Assembly (NCBI RefSeq): GCF_001886855.1 | Contig: NZ_CP013197.1 | Location: 248,001 to 312,000, forward strand | DNA length: 64,000 bases | Reading direction: 5' to 3' | Source: Spiroplasma citri | GTDB taxonomy: Bacteria; Bacillota_I; Bacilli_A; Mycoplasmatales; Mycoplasmataceae | Shown here: piece after piece, positions 10,032 to 20,555 of the stretch | Numbering within the stretch: position 1 is the stretch's first letter | How the letters are laid out: each line of letters starts with the position of its first letter | Made by a program: the position numbers and the translations under genes | The notes under the pieces: model-generated | Told to the model about the DNA's origin: nothing | The model's input: only the letters and a program-made list of their open reading frames with translations | The model's database searches: none

Positions 10032-10901
10032 ATGACACAACAGAGTAATTTCTGAACAGATGTTGAAAAAGGAATGATGAGTTATTTAACAAAATATATT
10101 AATCTTTTTGAAACAGACTATGCAAAATACACAGCGGAAAAAAATCCAAAAATAGAAGCTTTTTTAGCGGGGGCAAAGTTTAAAACTAATTTTGAAGATT
10201 TATTTAATTTTGTGAAAACAGAAATCAAACCATTATTTGATGATATTAGAGAAGAATATTTACAAGATAAAAAACCAGAAGAAATTGACCAGAAAAAAGT
10301 TACAACATTAATTGAAGTAAGCAAATTATTTAACGCAATTATTCCATTGCCACGATTTTTAAATGATTTTATGACTAGCGCAAAAGAAGCTAGCCCTGTT
10401 GATTTAAATAAACTTTTTGTAAATATGATGAAGGTAGAGATTGGTGAGTTAACAAAAATTTATGATGATGAGATAAAAGATCTTGATCCAGCACTTGATA
10501 AATGTTTAAAAGATATTAATAGTGCTAATGATGCTTTAGAAATTTGAAATTTAGTAAATCAATTAGGCTTATTTTTACAACGTGATATTATGTTAACTGA
10601 TTTTTCTCCTGAAAAAGAAGAAGAAAAGTTAAAAGGGCAGTTAGAAAATATTAATCAAATTGAAAAAGATTATAATGATGGAAAAATTAAATTACCAGAA
10701 TTTAATAAAGAAAAAATTATTGAAGAAGTCCAAGCGTATCATAATTTTGTCATTGCATTAAACCCGAAAAAGCGATTAGAAATTGTTGAAAAAACAACAG
10801 AATATCGTAATAAAGTTGTTCCTTTAGTTCAAATTATTCAATGTTTACATGATTTATTAATTAATATTTTAACTACAACAAATATCATTAATACAACATA
10901 A
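10032..10901 (+). CDS. Conserved hypothetical cytosolic protein
   Basis: 289 residues, starting MTQQSNFWTDVEKGMMSYL at an ATG 6 bases after GAGGG. It is largely helical and charged with no signal peptide or membrane span. An acidic Lys/Glu-rich stretch lies around residues 195-240 (FSPEKEEEKLKGQ and following). Two TGA codons are read as Trp. It stands alone between the decayed membrane gene and the arginine operon. I do not recognise a family. Confidence 0.75.
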
Positions 10902-11206
10902 AAAACTTTAAAGAATTGTTTTTAAAATTAAAAAGAATAATATAAAAGTATAAGGATAAAAAGTAAACAATGGCATTTTTACTTATGCAATATGGAAAAG
11001 TGTATTGCTTTAAATATATTTTATAAAAGGATAACATAATCAATCTTGAGTATATTTATTTAAATGACATTAAATGACATTACAATTTGATAGGTATTCT
11101 GTGTATTTAACAGCAATTTGCATTTTTTAGTTTTGCATGTTTATCTTTAATTTTTATTAAAGGATTTTAATAAAAATGCACGTAGAAAGAGAAGAGGACA
11201 AGTAAC
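10902..11206 (+). other. Intergenic region upstream of the arginine deiminase operon
   Basis: No gene is supported here. It contains a perfect tandem repeat of TAAATGACAT (11061-11080) and AT-rich promoter-like stretches. An 18-codon frame with an ATG at 10970 has no convincing RBS. GAGGA just before the arcA ATG is the RBS. Any arginine-responsive operator would lie here, but none can be named. Confidence 0.4.
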
Positions 11207-12406
11207 ATGATAGAAAAATATGGTATTAATGTTTATTCAGAAATAGGTAATTTGAAAACAGTATTACTACATCGTCCTGGCGATGAATTAGCTAATTTAT
11301 CACCAGATTTATTAGAACGATTATTGTTTGATGATACACCAGATTTAGCAGTTGCACAAAAAGAACATGATTTTTTTGCACAAACTTTTAGAGATTTAGG
11401 TGTTGAAGTATTATATATTGAAAAATTAGTCGCTGAAGTTTTAGACACTGATTCAAAAATGCGGCAAGAATTACTAGAACAGTTTTTAAAAGAATCTGGT
11501 GCTAAAGAAGAATACATTAGTAAGTTACGTACTTATTTAGGTAAATTAGATAATCAAGCTCTTGTTAATAAAATGATAGCAGGAGTAACAAAATACGAGT
11601 TAGGAGTAGAAATTACAGATAATTATCCGCTAGCGGTTGATCCAATGCCAAATATTTTATTCCAACGTGATCCATTTGCATCAATTGGAAATGGTGCAAC
11701 TATTCATAAAATGTTTACGGTTACTAGAAATCGTGAAACATTATTTTCTGATGTTGTTTTAAGACATCATCCCCGTTTTAAAGAAAAAATTAATTTTTGA
11801 TATGATCGTAACGAAAAAGAAACTTTAGAAGGTGGAGATATTTTAGTTTTAAATGCAAAAACATTAATTATTGGTGTTTCACAAAGGACATCGATGGAAG
11901 CTATTAAAATAGTAGCAAAAAACTTAATTGAAAATGATTCAGTTAGTTATGAAAAAGTAATTGCATTAGATTTAAAAACAAAAAATCGTGCTTTTATGCA
12001 TTTAGATACTGTTTTTACTAATATTGATTATGATAAATTTATCGCGCATCCATTAATTTTTGAAGCAATGGGTGAATTTAAAATTTTTGAAATTACAAAA
12101 AATGGAGTTAAAGAAATTAAAGAAACAATTAAAGATTATTTATCAGAAGAAGTTGGTAAGCCAGTTCAAATTTTTAAATGTGGTGGAGAAGATCCAATTG
12201 CACAGGCAAGAGAACAATGAAATGATGGGACAAATGTTATTACAATTCATCCTGGTGAAGTGATTGCCTATTCAAGAAATCAAATTACAATTGAAATTTT
12301 AAAAGAAGCTGGTGTTAAAGTCCACGTTATTGATTCAGCTGAATTATCACGTGGGCGTGGAGGGCCTCGCTGTATGTCAATGCCAATTTGAAGAGAAGAT
12401 ATCTAA
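11207..12406 (+). CDS. arcA: Arginine deiminase
   Basis: 399 residues. It hydrolyses arginine to citrulline and ammonia, the first step of the ATP-yielding arginine pathway. Visible family signatures are LHRPGDEL near the N-terminus, [25 protein letters not shown], and the C-terminal [12 protein letters not shown] holding the nucleophilic Cys389. Length is close to that of other mollicute enzymes and all key motifs are intact. Trp codons at 11800, 12218 and 12390 are TGA. It is the first gene of arcA-argF-yfcC-arcC, with 39 bases to the next gene. Confidence 0.97.
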
Positions 12407-12445
12407 AATATTAATATTATATTTTAAAAGGAGAGAAAAAATAAT

Positions 12446-13450
12446 ATGGCTGTAAATTTAAAAGGAAGAAGTTTCCTAACTTTACTAGATTTCACGCAAA
12501 GAGAAATTTACTATTTATTAGATTTAGCAAGACAATTAAAAGAAGCAAAATATGCTGGAACTGAACAAAAACCATTAGCTGGAAAATCTGTTGCTTTATT
12601 ATTTGCAAAAGATTCAACACGAACAAGATGTGCTTTTGAAGTAGGAACATTTGATTTAGGTATGCACCCTGTTTATTTAGGGCCAAGTGGTAGTCAAATG
12701 GGGAAAAAAGAATCAATTGAAGATACTGCAAAAGTGTTAGGGAGAATGTTTGATGGAATTCAATTTCGTGGATTTAAACAAACTGATGTTGAAGCATTAG
12801 CAAAATATTCAGGTGTTCCAGTATGAAATGGATTAACTGATGAATTTCACCCAACCCAAATGTTAGCTGATATTTTAACATTGCAAGAAGAAAAAGGGCA
12901 ACGCAATATGAAAGGGCTAAAATTTGTTTATTTTGGTGATTCTCGTTTTAATATGGCAAATAGTTATATGGTTATTAGTGCTAAATTAGGAATGCATTTT
13001 GTTGCTTGTGCGCCAAAAGACTTATGACCAAATGCAGAATTATTGAAAAAAGTACAAGCAATTGCGAAAGAACATGGTGGTTCAATTACGTTAACTGAAG
13101 ACCACAAAACAGCAGCAAAAGATGCTGATGCAATTGCCACTGATGTTTGAGTGTCAATGGGAGAAGATCCTGCCGTTTGAGGAAAAAGAATTAAGTATTT
13201 AACACCATATCAAGTAACAATGGAAAAAATGAAACAAGCAAAAGAAGATGCTATCTTTTTACATTGTTTACCAAGTTTCCATGATGGGAATACAGATACT
13301 GCACAACAAGTGATTAAACAATTTGGTGGAACTGGAGAATTAGAAGTTACTGATGAAGTTTTCCAATCAAAATATTCACGTGTTTTTGAAGAAGCAGAAA
13401 ATCGTTTACATACTATTAAAGCAGTAATGCTAGCAACAATTCGTGGCTAG
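12446..13450 (+). CDS. argF: Ornithine carbamoyltransferase (catabolic)
   Basis: 334 residues. In this pathway it runs phosphorolysis of citrulline to ornithine and carbamoyl phosphate (arcB role). The carbamoyl-phosphate site STRTR (57-61), the DEFHPTQ motif and the ornithine-site HCLP (273-276) are all present. GGAGAG precedes the ATG. Intact; sits between arcA and the transporter gene in one operon, which marks it as catabolic rather than biosynthetic. Confidence 0.96.
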
Positions 13451-13483
13451 GTTATTTATGAAAGATTAAAAGGGGGTGCAAAA

Positions 13484-14974
13484 ATGGATATAAAAAAGAA
13501 AAAAAAGTTTAAATTTAAATTACCCACAGCATTTACAATTTTATTAGGAATTACGCTTTTAATTATTATTGTATCTTGAATTCCAGGAACAACTGGCCAA
13601 TGAAAAGATTCTGATGGAAACCTTCACAATGGTGGTCCTGCCGGAATTTTTGACTTATTTTTAGCTCCAATGCAAGGATTTAAAAATAAAGTTGATGTTA
13701 TTGTCTTTATTTTAGTTTTAGGAGGATTCTTAGAAATCGTTATTGAATCAAAAGCATTAGATGCTGGAATTGGCCGTTTAGTCGCAAAAATGAAAGGCCG
13801 TGAAATTTGAATTATTCCAATTGTAATGTTTTTATTTTCAGTTGGTGGTACAACTTATGGAATGGGTGAGGAAACAATTGCCTTATATCCAGTTATTATT
13901 CCTGTTTTATTGGCTGCTGGTTTTGATGTTTTAACAGCGGTAATGGCGATTTTATTTGGTGCCGGGATTGGTTGTATTGGTTCAACATTAAATCCGTTTG
14001 TTATTCAAATTGCCGCTGATAGTGCTGGTGTGCCTGATTTAACATCAACAACAGGAATTATTTGAAGAGCTGTGTGATGATTATTATTAACAGCTGGTGG
14101 AATTTCATTTGTTGTTTGATATGCATTACGTGTTCGCCGTACACCAGGGAAATCACCATTGTTTGATAAAAAAGATTTTTATGAAGCAGAATTTGCAATT
14201 GTTGATGATTTACCAGAATATAATGGTAAACTAAAAGCAATTATGGCAATTTTTATGATTAGTTTTGTCTTGATGATTTTTTCATTAATTGGATGAGACA
14301 AATTTGGAATTCCTGCCTTTGTTAATTTTACAAAATTAGTTAGTGAACATGCCCCATTTATTGCCAATTTCTTTGCACCATTAGAGCAGTGATCATTTAT
14401 GGAAATTTCAGCATTATTCTTTATTGCATCAATTATTATTGCATTAATTAATTGAAAAGGAGAAGAAAAATACGTTAATAGTTTTATCAGTGGTTCAGCT
14501 GATATCTTATCCGTTTGTTTAGTTATTGCGTTTGCAGCTGGAATTGGGTTTATTATGACAAATACTGGAATGCAAAACAAATTAGTTAGTGGATTATCTG
14601 CACCAATGTCGAAATTAGGAAAAACAGGTTTTATTATGGTAGCCTTCTTCTTCTTCCTAATTATCTCATTTGTAATTCCATCTAGTTCAGGATTTGCTCA
14701 AACTGTTTTTCCAATTTTAGGTCCTGTTGCTAATGGGGTAGCAACTGGTTTAACATCAGGAACAATTACTGCCTTTTCATTCGCAAATGGAATTATTAAT
14801 TTAATTTCTCCAACAAGTGCAATTTTAATGGCAGCTTTATCAATTTCAAAAGTTCCTTATGGTAGTTTTATGAAAGCATCATGACCATTAATTGTTGGAA
14901 TTGTTATTGCAACAATTATCTTATTAGGAATTGGAACTTTACTACCAATTTCAAACACTAGCCCTTGATTTTAA
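13484..14974 (+). CDS. YfcC-family membrane transporter in the arginine operon
   Basis: 496 residues with about a dozen hydrophobic segments, GGGGG-type RBS before the ATG. The conserved VGGTTYGMGEET and the symmetric IPSSSGFAQTVFPI loops match the YfcC/DcuC-type (C4-dicarboxylate anaerobic carrier) superfamily. Lying between argF and arcC, it probably exchanges arginine for ornithine in place of the classical ArcD antiporter; that substrate is inferred from context. Many Trp codons are TGA. It reads as intact. Confidence 0.88.
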
Positions 14975-15025
14975 ATGCCAATTGATTAAGAAAGTTTTCA
15001 TTTTAAGAGAAAGGATATGTAAATT

Positions 15026-15958
15026 ATGGCAAGAATAGTTGTTGCGTTAGGAGGAAACGCATTAGGAAATTCCCCCAGTGAACAACAAGAAATTGTAAAA
15101 GATACTGCGAAAGCAATGGTTGACATCATTGAAAATGGTGATGAATTAATTATTGCGCACGGGAATGGACCACAAGTTGGAATGATTAACAATGCTTTTG
15201 ATGAAGCTGCACATGTGAATAATAAAATTCCAATGATGCCATTTCCAGAGTGTGGAGCAATGTCACAAGCCTATATTGGCTATCATTTACAAAATGCAAT
15301 TTTAAATGAATTAAATAAACGTAAAATTAAGAAAAATGTTGTAACAATTGTAACACAAGTTGAAGTTGATCAAAAAGATTCTGCTTTTAATAATCCAACA
15401 AAACCAATTGGGGCGTTTTATTCCGAAACAGAGGCAAAAGGATTAGCTGAAAAAAATGGTTTTACTGTTAAAGAAGATGCTGGACGGGGATGACGACGAG
15501 TAATTGCATCACCACAGCCAATTGATATTGTTGAAAAAGAAATTATCGAAGATTTAATTAAGCAAGGACATATTCTAATTACCGTTGGTGGTGGGGGAAT
15601 TCCTGTTGTAAAAACAGGAACTGCTTATCAAGGCGTTCCTGCTGTTATTGACAAAGATTTTGCGAGTGCAAAGTTAGCGGAGTTAATTAAAGCCGATAAA
15701 TTGATGATTTTAACATCAGTAGCTAAAGTTGCAATCAATTATGGAAAACCTTATCAAAAGGCGTTAGATGTTTTAACTTTAACTGATGCAGAAAAATATA
15801 TTGCCGAAAATCAATTTGCGCCAGGTAGTATGTTACCAAAAGTACAAGCTGCAATGAAATTTGCTAGTTCTGGGTCACAGAAAATGGCAATTATTGCGGA
15901 GTTAGCCCAAGCTAAAGCAGCATTAGCGGGTAAAGCTGGTACAGCAATTAGGAAATAA
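15026..15958 (+). CDS. arcC: Carbamate kinase
   Basis: 310 residues. Transfers phosphate from carbamoyl phosphate to ADP, giving ATP, ammonia and CO2, the energy-yielding last step of the pathway. N-terminal [18 protein letters not shown], the [10 protein letters not shown] segment, the Gly-rich VGGGGIPV loop, and AVIDKDFAS are the family hallmarks. The AGAAAGGATATG region supplies the RBS. A long hairpin follows, so this is the last gene of the operon. Confidence 0.96.
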
Positions 15959-15974
15959 ATTCATAGTAGTTATT

Positions 15975-16034
15975 AAAACCTTTTTTCGCTAAAAATTGCT
16001 TTTTCTAAAAAGTACAATTAAGAAAGAAGGTTTT
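15975..16034 (+). terminator. Terminator of the arginine operon
   Basis: A 13-pair stem (15975-15987 with 16022-16034, one G-U pair) closes a 34-base loop and runs into TTTTT. The loop is long, so it could also have a regulatory role. Confidence 0.5.
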
Positions 16035-16038
16035 TATT

Positions 16039-16262
16039 ATGGTAAAGTTAGCAAAAAGAAGGCATAAAAAACAGTTTGAAATTTAAAAAAAATATTTTTT
16101 GCTAAATTTGAGTAATAATAAGATTAAGAAAAAACTTAATAATTATTTAAACTATTTATTAAAAATTTACAAAAGAATAAAATTAATAAAAAGAATGAAA
16201 AAGCTAAAACAACTAATACCATAATTCAACCCGAGATAACAAAAGATATTAATCTAATTTAA
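16039..16262 (+). pseudogene. Possible eroded gene remnant
   Basis: ATG at 16039 with a preceding GAAGG reads only MVKLAKRRHKKQFEI before TAA. In another frame downstream a coding-looking Lys/Asn/Thr-rich stretch ends IIQPEITKDINLI at TAA 16260-16262. Together they suggest the shattered remains of a small basic protein, though chance frames cannot be excluded. Nothing else is seen between arcC and the next gene. Confidence 0.25.
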
Positions 16263-16283
16263 ATAAAGAATGAAGGATAAGGA

Positions 16284-17932
16284 ATGAAAGAGGATTTAAA
16301 TAGTATTCAACATCAAATTTTAACACAAGAAGATAATTTGGATAAATTTGTTACTGATTTATATTATTTTAGTACGTTACTAGAAAACTTAAAAAAAGAT
16401 TTTAAAAATCATTTAACAGATTTAAACAGTTTAAAAAAGAGCAAAAAAATAACAATAGAAGAATATCAAACTAATTTAAAAACATTAAAAAATTTATATA
16501 AATCTAAAATGATACAATTAAAACAAGATATTAATAAAATGGCTGATTTATGTATGTTTACATTTGAAAAAAATATTGCTTTTAAAAAAGCACATAAAAT
16601 TGAAGTTGCAGCAGAACTTATAAAATTAAATAGTGAAATCAAAGATTTAAAGAAAAAAGCAAGTTTAGAACAAGCAACAATGTTAGAAACTTTAAAAGAG
16701 GAAAAGCTTAAAACCAGAAAACCAATTAGTACTAAAACTTTAGTTTTAATAAGTGTTATTAGTTTATCACTATTAATTATTGGAACATTATTAATTAATT
16801 ACTTACTTTACTTTCCAAAAACAAGAAATGAAAGTTTTGATTTAACAAAAAAAGAATATTTAATTGCTTTTATTATTGTTTTAATAACCTTAATAATTAT
16901 TATTGGTTATTTTATTTTAATGTTAAAAGTTGTTAAAAAGACTTATATGGATCGTGAAAAAAATATTTTTAAGATAACAGCAATTGGTTTTGTTGGTTCA
17001 TTTTTAGATACAATTGGAGTTGGTAGTTTTGCTGTTGCAACGGCAGGATTAAAAGCAACAAAGATTGTTAAAAATGATGCATTATTACCAGGAACAATAA
17101 ACATTGGGCTAGGAATACCAAACTTAATTGCTGGAACCACCTTTGTTGCTGCAATTAATGTTGAGGTTTTAACATTAGTATTATTGGTTGTTGGAGCAAT
17201 TTTAGGTAGTTTTGTTGGTGCCGAATTAACAAAAAGAATTAGTGCGAAACATATTAGTTTAACAATGGCCATTGTGTTAGCAATTGTTGCAATCCTAATG
17301 ATTTTAACACAATTAAATGTTTTACCAAGTGGAAATAAAACTGGTTTGGAAGTATGACAATTAGGACTTGCCTTTATTTTATTTATGGTTTATGGTGGAT
17401 TGCAAGCATTCGGAATAGGGTTATATGCTCCCGCGTTAGCAACAATTGCATTATTAGGAATGGATATTAAAGTTGCATTTCCAATTATGACATTAGCGTC
17501 AGGATCAGCTTTTCCAGTTGCAGCATATTCTTATTATAAAAATAATAAATATCAGCCAAAAACAGGATTTGGTTTAATGCTAGGGGGGCTCTTGGCGTAG
17601 TATTAGCTTTTTTAACAGTTTTTGTTGGTATTGAAGTTGGGTTAGGTGTTAAGCCCGATGTTTTTACTAATTATTTAAAATCATTAGCAGTTATTGTCGT
17701 TTTTTATGTAGCTATTATGCTATTATTATCTTATTTAAAAATTAGAAAAAAACCAAATGCTAATAATTTAACGACAAGAAAGATAATATTTTCACCGGAA
17801 AGCTATGATCAATGAAATGAAAAATTAGTTAATCAACTTGATGATTATTTACTAGCATATTATGACAAACGACAATTTTATAATGATTTACTTAATAAGT
17901 ATTTAGGAAAGGAAACAAAGACATGAAAATAG
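16284..17932 (+). CDS. TauE/SafE-family membrane exporter with coiled-coil N-terminus, frameshifted
   Basis: The first frame gives about 130 residues of charged coiled-coil, two membrane spans (about 150-172 and 190-214), then a TauE/SafE-type transporter domain with repeated halves ([27 protein letters not shown]). It stops at 17598-17600 right after a G6 run at 17583-17588. One additional G would restore [15 protein letters not shown] and 110 more residues, ending [10 protein letters not shown] at TAG 17930-17932, which overlaps the ald start. Thus about the last fifth is out of frame. Possible causes are a real mutation, phase-variable slippage or a sequencing error. TauE members export small organosulfur or sulfite-type anions; the substrate here is unknown. 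Confidence 0.7.
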
Positions 17933-18739
17933 GAATTCCAAAAGAAATTAAAGCACAAGAAAATCGTGTTGGGGTAACACCAAGTGGTGTGATTGAACTA
18001 GTAAAACATAAGCATGAAGTTTATGTTGAAAAAAATGCTGGTCTTGGAAGCGGTTTTACTGATGATTATAAAAAAGCAGGATCTATTATTTTAGATAATC
18101 CGGCTGAAATTTGGACAAAGGAAATGATTATTAAGGTGAAAGAACCATTAGAAAGTGAATATAATTTTTTATGAAGGACAAATTATTTTTACATACTTTC
18201 ATTTGGCTTCAGATAAAGCATTAACTAAAGCATTACTTGATGCAAAAGTAACGGCAATTGCTTATGAAACAATTCAACTTGAAGATAATTCATTACCATT
18301 GTTAAGACCAATGAGTGAAGCTGCAGGAAGATTAGCAGTTGCTAATGCAATGTATTTTATGTTTAAAACAACTGATGGTAGTGGTTTATTAATGAATTGT
18401 ACACCTGGAACAGAACGAGCGAAGGTTACTGTTATTGGTGGTAGTGTTGAAACAATTACTAAGGAAACAACCCATGATAATCCAACTTTCATTATGCATG
18501 ATGTTATCCATTATTCAGTAGCAAATATGCCAGGCGCAGTAACAAGAACAAGTACAATTGCTTTAACAAATGCAACAATTCAATATGCTCTAGCAATTGC
18601 TAATACTGATTTTAAAACACTATGTAAAACACATCCGCTAATTCGAAAAGGAATTCAAACAGTTGAAGGTAAACTTGTTTTTGCCCCAGTTGAGGAAGCA
18701 CATAACTTGGAATATGTTGATGTGTTATCAATTTGTTAA
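17923..18739 (+). pseudogene. ald: Alanine dehydrogenase remnant, frameshifted and lacking the NAD domain
   Basis: The N-terminus [20 protein letters not shown] is diagnostic for alanine dehydrogenase. The frame breaks in a T6 run at about 18167 (one extra T); the +1 frame resumes [20 protein letters not shown] and the MSEAAGR motif. After AKVTVIGGSV the protein jumps directly to TTHDNPTFIMHDVIHYSVAN, so roughly 130 residues of the Rossmann NAD-binding domain are missing. The C-terminal NMPGAVTRTSTIALTNAT is preserved. With both lesions it cannot encode a working enzyme. Confidence 0.92.
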
Positions 18740-18775
18740 TTATTAACTTGTCAGAGTATAAAAGTTTTTTAAAAT

Positions 18776-18807
18776 AAAAATAATTGAAGCTTTCTTCAAT
18801 TATTTTT
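18776..18807 (+). terminator. Hairpin terminator after ald remnant
   Basis: A perfect 14-bp stem (AAAAATAATTGAAG with its complement) around a 4-base loop, ending in a T-rich strand. Confidence 0.8.
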
Positions 18808-18899
18808 ATTAAAAGTTATTTTAATCTAATTTATTTTGTAAGGATAAAAGGCAGGTTCTTAATAATAACGCGCTAATAGAAGAAAATATTATTTTATGA

Positions 18900-18905
18900 T
18901 ATAAT
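18900..18905 (+). promoter_or_regulatory. -10 box (TATAAT) before the Pro/Gln-rich protein gene
   Basis: TATAAT 35 bases upstream of the ATG at 18940. No clear -35 hexamer. Confidence 0.4.
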
Positions 18906-18939
18906 AAATGCAAGTGATTAATACAAGTAGGGTGAATAT

Positions 18940-20469
18940 ATGTGTCAAAATAGCAAGAAGGGTCATAACAGTAATTGTCACAATAATTGTCGGATTCATC
19001 ATCCGAATTTTTTTAATTATTATCGATATCCTATTTTTCCTTCTTATGGATGTGGAACACCACCATTAATTCAATATTCAATTCCACAGCAACCATATCC
19101 GCCATTATTTTCCCAGTATCAATATTCTCCAATTATTCAATATCCAATGCCAGGGCCACAACCAAATCAAAGTTTGCCCCTAGGACAACCCTATCAATAC
19201 AATCCTTATAATGTTGGACAAAATTTTAATAATTTAGCAAATAATGCTAGAATTAATGATAATTTTCAATATCAACCGGTTAGAGAAGATTATTATTTAT
19301 CTCCTTATAATTCTCGCATTCCATTAGGAACACAACTATATTATAATGATTTTCGTCGTCCAATTTCACCATTAAGCGCTGAAGAAGAATATAATTGAGC
19401 AGTGTATATTTCTGATATTTTAGATGAGTTTATTGGGCGTCATCGTAGTCGACCAAAATCTAATTTTGATGAATATCAAAACTTAAAACAGACATTAGAT
19501 ACGTCATTACGTCATTTGAAAGAAGCAGAAGCACTAAACCAAAAGTTAGTTAATGCTTGAGAAAAAAAAGATAAAGAAACAAATCCTAATTCAGCAGATG
19601 ATGATACAAGTAATGATGGTCCTATGAATTTACCAACAGATAATAATGATTCAACATTATTAAAGCAAAAAACTGACCAATCTGATGCTTTAAATGAAAA
19701 AAATGTTTCGCCAATAATTGCTAGTTCTGAACCAGAAAAAAGTTCATCTTTAACTGAAGAGAATGTAGAAGATAAGTTTAATTTCCTTGATTTTGAAGAG
19801 GATTCAATTAATAACTTTAATCCTGAAGATGATGCGCATAGTTTCTTTTTTAATGATGAAGAATTTAAAGAAGCAGATTCCCCCGAAAAAAAAGACAATG
19901 ATATTTCAAAAAATGATAATGATGTTAATAATATTGTTGCTGAAGATATTCATGATTTTTTAGGTGTCAAATCACCAGATTTTGATTTAATGGAATCTAA
20001 TCCAGAAATAATAGAAACAAATGTTTTAGATGAAGAATTAAAATTTGTTGATATTGATAAAGTAAAGGATACAAAACCAGTTTTCTGGACATATAAGGAT
20101 TATACAATTAAGACATCATTAGGGGAAAAACAAGCTAGTGAAATTTATCCCAAAATATTTGATGAATATGGTCATCTTAAAATGGACCATTTTGAAGCAA
20201 TGGCACATTTTGGTGTGACAGAAAAACAATATGATCAATTAATTGAAAATTTTTATCGTGCAAAAGAAAATAAGACAAAAAAAATTAAAAAAAATGAATT
20301 TGGCGTAGTTGTTAAATCAAAATTTAATGTTAAAGCTTTTTGAATTACTATGGGTATTTTAGGTGTTATTTTATTATTAATTGCAATAACTGTTATTTTG
20401 TATTTTACTGTTCCTAGTGTTGCTGAAGGAATAAATACAATAACTGCTAAAATAAAAAAAATATTTTAA
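18940..20469 (+). CDS. Pro/Gln/Tyr-rich, C-terminally membrane-anchored hypothetical protein
   Basis: 509 residues. Residues 1-35 are Cys/His/Asn-rich, residues 40-120 are low-complexity Pro/Gln/Tyr (YPMPGPQPNQSLPLGQPYQ), a helical stretch follows, then about 150 acidic Ser/Asp/Glu residues, a folded-looking segment (VFWTYKDYTIKTSLGEKQAS), and one membrane span near the C-terminus (WITMGILGVILLLIAITVIL). There is no signal peptide, so the body is probably cytosolic and tail-anchored. Composition recalls cytoskeletal or attachment-organelle proteins of mollicutes; that is speculation. It shares style with the gene at 33654. Confidence 0.8.
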
Positions 20470-20511
20470 TTTAGAATAATAAATTTAAAAATAGTTTTTT
20501 AAAATATTATG

Positions 20512-20517
20512 TATAAT
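20512..20517 (+). promoter_or_regulatory. -10 box (TATAAT) before topA
   Basis: TATAAT 38 bases before the topA ATG, in AT-rich DNA without a distinct -35. Confidence 0.4.
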
Positions 20518-20555
20518 AATTATTGATGTGTTTTAAAAAATAAAGGAGAGAAAAC

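Noticed and set aside
11061-11080. Tandem TAAATGACAT as a CRISPR-like or regulatory array
   Set aside because: Only two copies with no spacers; recorded as a simple tandem repeat.
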